Part shown: positions 34,694 through 44,570 of the stretch, piece by piece
Layout of the letters: each line of letters opens with the position of its first letter
Numbering within the stretch: the first letter of the stretch is position 1
DNA from: Trichodelitschia bisporula
Lineage: Eukaryota; Ascomycota; Dothideomycetes; Phaeotrichales; Phaeotrichaceae
Reading direction: 5' to 3'
DNA length: 64,000 bases
Assembly (NCBI GenBank): GCA_010356995.1
Contig: ML996690.1
Span: 623,420 to 687,419 of the forward strand
Position numbers and translations under genes: made by a program
Notes under the pieces: generated by a model
The model's database searches: none
What the model saw: the letters and a program-made list of their open reading frames with translations, nothing else
Told to the model about the DNA's origin: nothing

Positions 34694-36160
34694 ATGCCCT
34701 CCCTCTCCTCCCAATCTATCTCCGCCATCCAGGCTTCCCTCGACGCCGCAACCGCCAACCCGAAGTCCGGTCTGCACGGCGTGGTCTTCGTCGCCGTAGA
34801 CAAGAACGGCAATGAGCTGGCAAAGGCCACATCGGGCACCCGGGCCCCGGACGGCGAAGGCGGGCCCATGACGCCCGAGACCGTTTTCTGGATCGCATCC
34901 TGCACGAAGATGATCACGGGCATTGCAGCACTGCAGCTGGTCGAGCAGGGCAAGCTCTCGCTCGACGACCCGGAGAGCACGTACAAGTTGGCGCCTGAGC
35001 TGCGCGACGTCAAGGTCCTGGCTGAGGATGGGACGCTTGTCGAGCGCAAGGGCGACATCACGCTGCGCAAGCTCCTGTCCCACACCGCGGGCTTTGGGTA
35101 CGAGTTCATGAACCATCGGATCATGAAGTATGGCCGCTCGGGGGGGCTGGGCGTTCCGGCTGCTGGGTTTGATGTGCTGCAGGGCGATGAGCGTGATATT
35201 GTTCTGCAGCCGCTGGCGAATCAGCCAGATACGATGTTCGAATACGGGGTGCGCCTTCCCTTCCACCTCCTTTCTTCCTTCCCCGGCATGGCTGACTCCT
35301 GGCCCCGTAGATCAACATCGACTGGGCAGGTATCCTCGTCGAGCGTGCGTCCGGCCTGCGCCTCGGCGCCTACTTCGAGAAACACATCTTCGCCCCCCTG
35401 GGCCTAAAGCACATCGCCATGTTCCCGACGGAGGAGATGCGCAAGCACGTCGCGACCATGGCGCAGCGCGCGGCTGACGGGACGATTGCGCCCCGGGACC
35501 ATATGTACCGGCGTGCGCTGGCGGCGCAGACGAAGGAGGAACAGGATAGGATCTTCCACTCCGGCGGCGCAGGCGCGTTCGCGCGGCCGAGCGACTATGC
35601 TCGTAAGCCTTCCCCTTCCCTTCCTACCCCACTTTTCGATTGGCAAAGCACGACGCTGACATCGCCAGAAATCCTTGCCACCCTCCTCAACGCCGGCACC
35701 TCCCCGCGCACCGGCGCCCAGATCCTGCAACCCTCCACCGTGGACCTCATGTTCACGAACCAAGTCCCGCAATGGCCGGACTTCGCCAGGGCGCCGCCGG
35801 GCGCCCCCCCCCCCTCGAAGCCGGAGTACATGAACCCAGCTCCGGAGTTCTACCCTCAGGAGGGGAACCCGCCGCAAGGTTGGGGGCTCACTTTCATGCT
35901 GACGCTGGCGCCGGGCGCGACGGGTCGGGGCGCGAGTACGGCGTGGTGGGCGGGGATTTCGAATCAGTTTTGGTGGTGTGATCGCGAGAAGGGGGTTGCG
36001 GGGATGATTGCGGGGCAGGTGTTGCCTTTTGGAGGTGAGTCGGCTGTTCTTGGTGTAATTGCGAGGGTTAGGGGATGGTTGGCTAACGTGTGTAGATGTC
36101 CCCGTGTTGACGCAGTGGTTGACGTGCGAGAAGCATGTGTACGATGGGTTGCAGGCGTAG
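34694..36160 (+). CDS. Beta-lactamase-fold serine hydrolase (class C/EstB/LovD-like)
   Basis: The enzyme belongs to the serine beta-lactamase-like family, whose fungal members are mostly esterases or acyltransferases rather than true lactamases. Exons 34694-35248, 35311-35602, 35669-36034 and 36096-36160 give 425 residues. The SxxK active site is Ser69-Cys-Thr-Lys72 in WIASCTKMITG. The second catalytic motif is YGIN (Tyr184), split by the first intron, in a context (INIDWAG) like that of EstB and LovD enzymes. LSHTAGFGYEF is the usual conserved turn. No signal peptide is seen, so it is probably cytosolic. An 11-C run at 35804-35814 sits inside exon 3, so a length error there would shift the frame. 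No polyketide or peptide synthetase lies nearby, so a role in a metabolite cluster is not supported. It is convergent with the PAP2 gene, 97 bp away. Confidence 0.9.
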
Positions 36161-36257
36161 GGTTTGTAGCCGGCGTTATATGTACAATGCAATTCCCATT
36201 TCAATATCCAATTCAATGTACCCCAACTCCCCTATCCAGCCCTAGCCGTAGCCGAGT

Positions 36258-37646
36258 CTAATCAATCCGCTCCGCCTCCTTCTCCTCGTCCACCTCGCCA
36301 GGCCCCACATCTGCAGCCAGCGGCTTCTCCACCCCCAACAACCAGCACAGTCCCTCCTCCAGCGGCCGCAACAACAACCAAACCTCATTCGTGCGCCACG
36401 CGATTAACGGGACACACCCACCAACAAGCACATCCAACACCCAATGATTCGCGGTACCCAGCACCGTGACAACCATAGCAATGGGCCACAGCGGGGCGAG
36501 CAGGCGCACGATCGCGTGCGGCGACCAACGAACAAGGCAATACGCCACAAAAAGCGCCATCCCAAAATGCAAACTCGGCATCGCGGCAATAGTCAACTGA
36601 AACCGGTTATTCGTCCACGCTGAACCCGCCCCAGGATCCGGATGCAGCACATCCACGTACCCCGCCTCAGGCGGCATGAGGCGCGGCGGACTCGTGCGGT
36701 AGGCGCTGAGAATGGCGAAGGCGAGGGCGTTGCTGGATGCGATGGTCCGACGGAGAGACTGGTAGCTGGGGCGGGGGAAGGTGGTGTAGGCGTAGATTAG
36801 GAAGAGGAGTGTGAGGGTTATGTGGGAGTAGTAGATTAGGGCGAGGACGGGGAGGGCCTTGGGGTGCCGGGTGAGGAACCATTGCTGCAGGGGCTTTTCG
36901 ATGGCGAGGCCGATGCGTTGTTCGAAGGTGAGGATGGCCTGTGCGTGCTCCTCTGCGCGGTCGTAGACGGACTTGTTGTCGCGGATGTGGAGCGCGGTGA
37001 AGGCGCGGGCGAGTTGGTATGTCTGGTGGGGGTTGTCAGCCTTCTGCGCAAACCTCAACCCATTACTCCCACTCCAACCTTGCCCTCCACCCATCAAGCC
37101 CTCGCACAATTCACAGGCCACTCACCCAATACGTCAAGTTCCAATACAAGATCTCGAACAAGAACGGAAATGCTGCCAAAAACCTGCTCCCCAGACTCCC
37201 CGCAATTCGCGCCTGCCGCGTGCATACTGAACCCGGCTTCCCAGGCTGCAGCGGCGAAGTTTCAGTCGGTTCTTCAGGGTCGACGACGAGCGTAGGCGGT
37301 GCATGGCGGCGAAGTCGTCGACGTAGGAGAGGACTATTGTACAGCGTGCCGATAGTGAAGAGAAGGACGATAGCTGGCTGGTTAGCCTTTCTGTGGCGGG
37401 GATGTATGCAGGGACGGGAGGCTTACAGCCTGGCTCTAGGACATCCTTTGCGGGCATGGCGGCGACGTAGGAGGAGACGGTAATGTACGCAGGGAGATAA
37501 AAATGCGATACGAGGGTTAAGGTGGTCGAGGCTACGATGGTTGAGGATGGATGTAGGACGGCATTCAATCTAACGCTCGTTTGCGAGGGACTTTGCGCGA
37601 TCGGCGCGTGAGGAACCGGCGGTTGGGTCGGCTTGGTGGCGGACAC
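36258..37646 (-). CDS. PAP2-fold integral membrane protein
   Basis: Exons 37427-37646, 37126-37373 and 36258-37022 give 410 residues. Joining the first two needs the downstream AG of a CCAGCCAG pair. The C-terminal half is a PAP2-type phosphatase/phosphotransferase domain: AAMPSLHFGMALFVAYC (motif 2, with Ser and His) and GTANHWVLDVLVGG (motif 3, with His and Asp), within six hydrophobic helices. This variant is seen in fungal proteins related to inositol-phosphorylceramide synthases and in DUF-like PAP2_3 proteins. The product could hydrolyse a lipid phosphate or transfer a phospho-headgroup; the sequence does not decide. The middle exon encodes two helices joined by a Pro-rich loop. The exact start (ATG 37646) is the least certain part. 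Confidence 0.8.
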
Positions 37647-38325
37647 GTATGCGGCGGGTGCGGCGGGTGCGGCGCGCGGGTCGAGTAGCGAATGGGAGGG
37701 GGTGGTGGCCGAAAGAGGGAAGGAGAGATGGCGTACCTGATGAAGGTACTTCGTACGTTGGGTACTTTATGATCAGGGTCGCAGGAGCCTCTTCAAATAA
37801 GTGAGGATGAAGGCGGGAACGAGCAAGCCACAAGCGTCGTCAGTACGGGTCTGGGGCGAGCTCAATATGAAGCTTCGGCTGCTTCCAGCAACATTTTCTT
37901 ATACTCGGAAGCGGGCGGATATCTCTTAGTCAGGACCTTGGTTGGTGTTTCGACGGGCGTCTCAGACCCGACTGGGCTAATGGCCATTTGTCGTTGCTCT
38001 TTTCGGCATCCTTGGCCGATCTGATCGCCGACATGGGGCCATAAAAAATAGTGCGATATACGTCATTGGCTGAGTCTTGGTCCGACTGGTCGCGTGCCCT
38101 GCCGCAGGGCTGTGGCTGGGTCATGGGGAGGAGACATCAGAAGGACAGCCTCGTGGGACACACTTCCGAAAAGATATGGAATATGGTCTGCAAGGCCTTT
38201 CGGAGCAATAACAAGTACATCCGTATCTACTACAGTAGTGTAATACTTCGGGAGGAGCGATAGCCCCCGGCATCATCATGCCAACAACCAAGGGCCGAAG
38301 ATGACGGACTCGGAAAGCGGCGCTA
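37647..38325. other. Spacer between the PAP2 gene and the WDR6 gene
   Basis: No gene is seen in these 680 bases. They carry the promoter of the PAP2 gene and the 3' flank of the WDR6 gene. Confidence 0.5.
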
Positions 38326-41300
38326 TCAGTCAACACCCACTCTCCACACCTCCATCCCGATACCGGACAACAGCACCTCCACCCGACGCGGACCGCTGTC
38401 GCACGACGGGAAGAGCGCCATAGACGAAACATCCGCAACGGCTGTGTACCCATTCCCTAGCTTACGAAGCACGACGCCGTGTTCATCGGAACGCTCCAGA
38501 TCCATACTGATACCCCACACCCGGACACGCTGGTCGTTACTCCCGCTGACGGCGTAAAGACCGAACTTCATTTGCGACGATACCCCCAGCCAAAGCGCTG
38601 TAGCCGTGATTGCTGCCGCGTGGGCTCGGGGAATGAGCAGCACCGACATTCCCGGGCTGCCGGTCTTGTGTAGAACACAGTGCGTCAGGCCGAGGGCGTT
38701 GTCATCCCCCCCGGACAGAATCAAGTGGTTGTCACGATTGAGGCGGACAACAGACATTGCTTTGACGGAGCTCTGGTGGACGCGTATGGTGCCCAACCAT
38801 TCGATTTCTGTCACGTCGGGCGAGGCTTTCAGTTCAGTGATTCCGCTCATGGACCACAGGCTAATGTGTCCATCAGTCGCTGCCGTGAGCAAAATTGATG
38901 TACCTGCATCCACAGAAAGGTATGAGCATTGTGTAAGACACGCTGACGTGTAGCGGTGCGTCGCACGCAATGTCCACGTCCCCTTACTGTTGCTCGAGAT
39001 GTAGGTAAATGTCTGTAGCGTCAGTGCCATTACACCGCGAAGTAGGTCACTTACCCTGATGGTGGAATTCGAGTAAACCATCGTGATAAGGAACATCGCG
39101 TCCCCATCCTGCTTCCCCTTGCTCTCCGAGATGTCTTCAACTGCAAAGCTTGTAATCCGCAAGTCTGATTTCTCGTTCGACATCGGGCAGGCTGATTCAC
39201 GAACCACGCCCACCTCCACAGACGGCACAGAGCGCAGTCTCCAAACGAAGAACTCCTCAAAGCCGCCGCTGCTGAAGAGGAACCTACCATCACTGGACCA
39301 TTTCAGAGATTGAATGCCCGTGACATGTTTGCGGAGGATAGATACGCATCTGAAGGTAGTGCCGTCATATGAGGATAGCCTAATGTCGGTGTCTTCCGCT
39401 CCTGTCGCAATCAAAGGGCCCAGTTTGCTTCCGGATAGCACAACGGGTGCAATGGCGCACGCTTTAATCTCCCTACCATGTCCGCCGGGCTGGATGACAC
39501 GGTGATTGGCCTCTTGCGAAGTGTAGATCATAAACTGCGATGCCTTCGTCCATGCGAAACGCCCCCCAGTTATTCCCCCATCCGTGGTCACATTCGGCTT
39601 GAAAGTCCAGACTCGATGTACGCCCCCACTTTCCACCGTCATGATACTACGATGAAGGGAGGCGTTGTGGAAAATAAAGCGAGTGCCATGGAAGCCGTAC
39701 ACGAAGAGTTCATTCTTCGGACTGATGTAAAGACCCTCGAGGTTTGAGCCGAGGGATAAAGTGAGCTTGTGGACAAGCAAAACATTTGAGCCGCTCTGAG
39801 GAATCTGGTTCACAGCACATGCACCGTCCCGGCCGACGGAGACGAGCCATCCAAGGACGTCCTGACTGTCCTTGCCAGATAGCCATCGAAGCCCGGTAAT
39901 GGTCTCGCCTCTGTGCACTCTGGGAATTGTGTATGGCTGCGTGACACCTTCCGAACCACCGTGGGAAAACATCAGGGCATCCCCATTCCGCAATCCTAAG
40001 AAAACGGACCATTGATCTCTGCCAGTTGGGCCATGGGTCATGCTGGTAACCATTACTGATGGCTCAAGAGGCAACACCACTCTCCGGACAACGAGAATAT
40101 CTTCCGAGAGTCGGTGGTGGGCAAGAATTATGTGCTGTGGAGGACTGTTTCCCATCAGCGTCGCAACGAGTCCGTATGTGTCCACGTCCTCGGTTGTCTT
40201 GACAAGCTCCACAAACAGGCCAGCAACTTTACCACCCACTCTGAACACGGGCATCATTGTCCTGCCTTTCATGTCAAAGACGTATACAGCTCCTTCAGCC
40301 CCAGCCAGGAAAGCTAGCGGCTTCTGCGGAACGCCGGCAGCGACAGAATACCCGGCAATATCAGAAAGCGTGGCAATGTGTGACCACCGGCGAAACCCTG
40401 TCTCGTCCTCTTGAAAAAGGAGGACCAGTCCCTCGTTTGTCGTCATCAGTAAGGCGGTCTCCTGTATAAAGATGTAACTGCGAAAAAAATCTGCCTTGCA
40501 ATTCTTGGGGGCCGAGACTGCTGCAAAATGCGCTGGTTTCCCGAACGAATTAAGAGTCTGCTGGCAAAAGAGATCAGCAGATTCCAGCATGCTTTCCATA
40601 CTCCATGTGGCGAGTAGAGTCGAAAGAGGTGCTTCAACTTGGTCAGTTTGGAGTCGCCGAGCAGTGATGGCACCATCAGCGCCGCCAGTTACAATACGGG
40701 GGTTAGCGGCACTGTCAACCGCAACGGACCAGATGTTCTTTCCAAAGTGATGGGCAAATGAAGCTCTATGGTGCAAGGCAAATCCATTTTCTTTTTCGTC
40801 CAACTCCCACACTTGAGAAGTGGCGTCCTCTCCGATCGAGAGAAGCTTCATCGATTGAGTCTTGAGCCAGCTGGCGGCATTGATGTACCGCACGCCCCAT
40901 ATCCGGGATGCGTGGCCCATAGCCGAGGCAACACATAAAGAAGATGAAAGGTCATCGATCTTGCGCTTCTCGTTCTTGGAAAGGAACCCTGTCTGCTCCA
41001 GGTACTGGCCACTGGCGCCTTCCTCATAGCCCGGCGCCCGAAGGCCTGGATCCTCGCGGAGGAGCCAGATGCGGATCGTCCGGTCGTCGCTGCAGCTGGC
41101 CAGGAATCGTGCTATTTTCTGGCCTTCCATATCTAGAGGCAGCCGCTCCGATATCTGGAGGCCGAAGATGGATCCTTCATGACCAGTGAGGATGTAATGG
41201 ACGCACGCTGTGGAACCCGGCGATGCTGCGGTGGACCACACTATGATATCGCCAAAGGCGGTGCCCGCTGCAACCAGAAGTGAGAATGAGGAGTCCCATA

Positions 41301-41974
41301 TGAGGTTTGCAGAGTACAATATGCACCGCGGACCGGCAGCTACTTCGTGAACCAAGAGGGCAGCCCTATCCTAATACTGTCAGACACTCCCTGGTCTGAA
41401 AATTTGAATAAAAATAGAAAGCCTCACCCATTACGAGCAAGCAGCCTGGGCTCTGAGGTACTCACCGTAGGGCACGCTGTGTACAAAACATTTTGAGCTG
41501 TGAGAAATGCAGCATGGGCAGTACAATCGCAGTTCATGCCAGAGCTCTGACCGGATCCTGCGTTTACGGCGAGAGCAAGAATCCAGCCTGGCGCTTTTGT
41601 CGACTGACCAAGAAAGATTTTAAGTCCATCCTGCGGCCCAGGAACGGTGTTGGCTTTAGAAATCGGGACCAGTATCACGAGCCGCAACATGGACCGCCCC
41701 CAGATTAAAAGGTGAACATGACCGCTAGCAAGCTTAGCCACATGAGCAATGCCATGAATGGTCTGATCGTCAAAAGCGTTTGTCCAGAACAGGAGTTGTC
41801 CCGTTTCGTAATGGTAAATCCGTAGGAATGGGCCGTCTGCAGACACAACTAGGTCATCCAGGAGACATAGAGCTGTCACAGGCGTCCGCGAAGATATGAT
41901 CTTGACCCAGATTAGCAATCTGTACATCCGAGCACATCGAGCACAGCGAGCCTACCTGTAGAAAACTGGACATA
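38326..41974 (-). CDS. TRM734: WDR6/Trm734 WD-repeat protein (tRNA 2'-O-methylation partner)
   Basis: The yeast homologue (Trm734/Rtt10) binds the methyltransferase Trm7 and is needed for 2'-O-methylation of wobble position 34 in several tRNAs; it also affects endosomal recycling. Exons 41957-41974, 41466-41900 and 38326-41370 give 1165 residues, close to the family length. WD blades are visible throughout, for example VLLPVTAL-like RTPVTALCLLDDLVVSADGP at the start, GHEGSIFGLQI with SCSDDRTIRIWLL, and SSDGRFLFSSGGFEEFFVWRL. The first coding exon is only 18 nt (six codons). It is inferred from an ATG, a donor GTAGG and an acceptor CAAG that restore the usual N-terminus; starting at the ATG at 41927 would add unrelated residues. 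The gene lies 277 bp from a tRNA gene. Confidence 0.9.
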
Positions 41975-42251
41975 TTTCACGATCACTGGATTTTGGCCAT
42001 GTTCAGTGGAGGTTGTTCGTGAAAAACAGACCAGATACAGTTACGAATCACGTGAATGACGACTCCGTTGAGGAATGACGACCCAGTTCCTGCCCCGAAG
42101 GAAGGGTCAACGCTGAAACCCGCAACTGCCTCGTGGCCGTTCTTGATCAGCAGTTGGGCGCTGTGAAAGTGCCTTATCGGATTAACTTGTTATATATATT
42201 GCCACAAACGGCTGAGAAAATTACCACACTACGACGAGCACAGCTCGCCCA

Positions 42252-42350
42252 TCTTCCGTAGTCTAGTGGTCATGATTTCCGCTTGTCATTTCAAGTCGCC
42301 TTCAAGCGCTTGAGTGCGCGGACGGCCCGGGTTCGATTCCCGGCGGGAGA
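42252..42350 (+). tRNA. trnD-GUC: tRNA-Asp(GUC) with 28-nt intron
   Basis: The acceptor arms (42252-42258 and 42344-42350) pair over seven positions with one T-G pair. The D-arm region contains TAGTCTAGTGGT (A box) and the T arm contains GGTTCGATTCC (B box). The anticodon stem TCCGC (42278-42282) pairs with GCGGA (42318-42322), and the loop reads TTGTCA plus C with anticodon GTC at 42285-42287. The intron is 42289-42316, directly 3' of position 37, the canonical place for eukaryotic nuclear tRNA introns. It would be cut by the Sen complex. The CCA end is not encoded, as usual. Confidence 0.93.
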
Positions 42351-42351
42351 G

Positions 42352-42359
42352 TTTTTTTT
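42352..42359 (+). terminator. RNA polymerase III T8 terminator
   Basis: Eight T residues begin two bases after the tRNA 3' end, a normal Pol III stop. Confidence 0.85.
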
Positions 42360-43459
42360 GCCCTTGTGTCCGATGTTGGGACCCGGGAAGGAGTGAATGA
42401 TCCAAGGAGAGATAACTTGTCTGTGAGCTCTTGCCCGCCCCAGGCAAGTGGCTTTTGTGACTTCTTGCAAGGATCGGTACTTCCTGCAAAGTACCTCCGT
42501 ATCCGAGTGCGGAAACGTCTTGCTGAATTCGCTTATGGCTCAGCAGGCTACCAAGTACTCGTACCTACAACTTAGGCAAATCCCTCACTTCCAGTGTGTG
42601 CATCCATTCTACTACTGCCTTCCCGGCCTCCACCCCAAATTGGGCAGATTTAGTACATGAAGAGGCCGTCCCTTCAGCCGGTGAGCTGAATAGAGCTCCG
42701 TGGACTGGGGTGCGGAGGTCTGGATTCCCGAGACCTTCTGAGAAGATCCAATGAAACTTCGATGAGAAGTACTTGCAACAGAACGAGGGTTTTTTTCGCT
42801 TTAATTGTAGCCTCGTGGGTTGGTGCGACGATTTCATGGGAGGATGATACGGGAAATGCTGCTACAGCTGAACAGATACCGGGTAGGCCTGCTTTAGGCC
42901 GGCTGCGTCTGTCCTTGTTTGTGAATGATAGAGCTTCTGGTGGAATAAATGTGAGCAGTGACGACATACCTGGATGTCTATGGGTACGGGCTGTCGACTT
43001 TGCTGGACAAGGGTTGCCACGTTCTCGTACCAAAAGCTCACATGATAGGCTTCCTATCTCAAGCCTTATACCACCATAAACGCCAACCTTCAACTTCGAC
43101 GACTTCACAGGTGAGAGATGGGGTATGCTTTGAGCTAAAAAGTGGACCGCGAACATGCGCGTTCGGCATCCGACAAGCTTCGCGGGAAGCAGCCGCGATC
43201 AACGTGCACGGGACGCAGAACATGCTTATGGTTGGCTGGCGGCGTCGACGCGCCTCCAACCGCCAAGTCCACTTCCATCACGACATCAGCGAACACGACG
43301 GAAGCTCCGGAGAGTGAGCATAGCTTGAGTCTTTCTATATATTGCTTCCCGACGCAGTGAAAAGCTCTGCATACTTTTACTGTGTTCTGTTTACCGCACA
43401 GTTTGCGCCATCCCTGCAGCTCGACCCAAATACCAGCAGCTCCACTGTCACACCCAACA
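42360..43459. other. Spacer with a possible small secreted protein ORF
   Basis: The spacer holds a 105-codon open frame at 42762-43079 (separate entry) and the promoter of the AIM6-like gene. Nothing else is supported. Confidence 0.4.
42762..43079 (+). CDS. Hypothetical small protein with signal-peptide-like N-terminus
   Basis: A single open frame of 105 residues begins with ATG. The first 25 residues look like a secretory signal: a basic start (MRSTCNRTR), then the hydrophobic run VFFALIVASWVGA, then polar TISWEDD. The rest has no repeats, has only one further Cys and resembles no family I know. It could be a secreted protein or a chance frame; codon choice is not clearly biased. It lies between the tRNA and the AIM6-like gene. 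Confidence 0.25.
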   Translation: MRSTCNRTRVFFALIVASWVGATISWEDDTGNAATAEQIPGRPALGRLRLSLFVNDRASGGINVSSDDIPGCLWVRAVDFAGQGLPRSRTKSSHDRLPISSLIPP

Positions 43460-44570
43460 ATGAGGTCACCAGCCTTATTCCTAGCCTCTCTGGGCCTGGT
43501 TTGCGCCGCGCCCATATCTTCTCCACATGTAGGAGAGACACTGCAGAACATCCTAGCCAATACTGATGGGAGTCCTCTGTACACCTACCCGACTGATTTG
43601 ACGCGTGGAATTGTGCCGGTATGCTCATACCTCGGCTCTAGGACAACTCTGACAAACCGCAGAAAAACTTCCATTCCCATAACGATTACTGGAGGGATGT
43701 CCCATTCTATTCGGCCATCGCATACGGCTCCATATCAACGGAGGCTGACGTCTGGCTGATCAATGGCACGCTCTATGTCAGTCACTACCGTCCTCACCGA
43801 CCATCCCGTCTTCTGCGTCTAACCTCCCCAGGTCGGCCACGAAGTCAGTGCCTTAACCAAGGAGCGTACCTTCGACGCCCTCTACATACAACCCATTATG
43901 GACACCATCAAGCGCCAAAACCCCACCACGCCCTTCGCCTCCAGCTCCAGCACCAAAAAGTTAGCCTCCCCCAGCCCACCAAGTCCTGGCTAACCCCTCC
44001 AGTGGTATCTTCGACACCTCCTCAGGCCAAACCCTCTACTTCTGGATCGACCTCAAGACCCCCGGCGACACCACCTGGCCCGCCGTACTCGAAGCCCTAG
44101 CACCCCTTAAAGACGCCGGGTATCTCACTACCACAGACGGCAAAACCGTAACGCCGGGGCAAGTCACTGCCATCGGCACGGGCAACACCCCGAAGAGCTA
44201 CTTCTTGCCCAACGACCCGGCCTCGGCCTCTAACCCGCGGTATACCTTCTTCGATGGGCCGCTCGCGACCCTCAACGCGACTGAGAACGCCAACATCACT
44301 AAGACGATCACCCTGATTGCTAGCGCGCCGCTGTCCGGCACCGCGGGCGAGATCCGCACTGAAGGTCTGTCGAAGGACCAGCTCGCGGCGGTGCGGGCTC
44401 AGATCGCGACTGCGAAGAGCAAGGGCATTGGCGCGCGGTACTGGGACACGCCGGCCTGGCCCATTGGAACGCGGAATGCCGTCTGGCGCACGTTATGGGA
44501 GGAGGGTGTTGCGTTGGTTAATGTCGACGACTTGGCCGCTGCCTCGGAGTTCTGGAAGAACCTAGGTTAG
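43460..44570 (+). CDS. AIM6: Secreted AIM6-like PLC-type phosphodiesterase family protein
   Basis: Exons 43460-43618, 43663-43776, 43832-43959 and 44003-44570 give 322 residues, matching the Aim6 family of PLC-like TIM-barrel proteins. A signal peptide covers about residues 1-16 ([11 protein letters not shown]). The catalytic-type His pair is in [11 protein letters not shown], and the acidic residues follow in [28 protein letters not shown] corresponds to a later barrel strand, and [10 protein letters not shown] lies near the end. Function in yeast is unknown. The enzyme may act on a cell-wall or extracellular phosphodiester, but that is inference. It is unrelated in detail to the intracellular PLC-like protein at 12582. 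Confidence 0.88.

Noticed and set aside
34418-35266. 282-codon minus-strand frame opposite the serine hydrolase
   Set aside because: It is antisense to the SxxK exon and has no recognisable domain.
34694-36160. Part of a secondary-metabolite cluster
   Set aside because: The LovD-like fold alone is not enough; no polyketide synthase, peptide synthetase or pathway regulator is present.
43460-44570. Glycerophosphodiester phosphodiesterase
   Set aside because: The barrel motifs match the Aim6 family better; the typical GDPD HRG start motif is absent.
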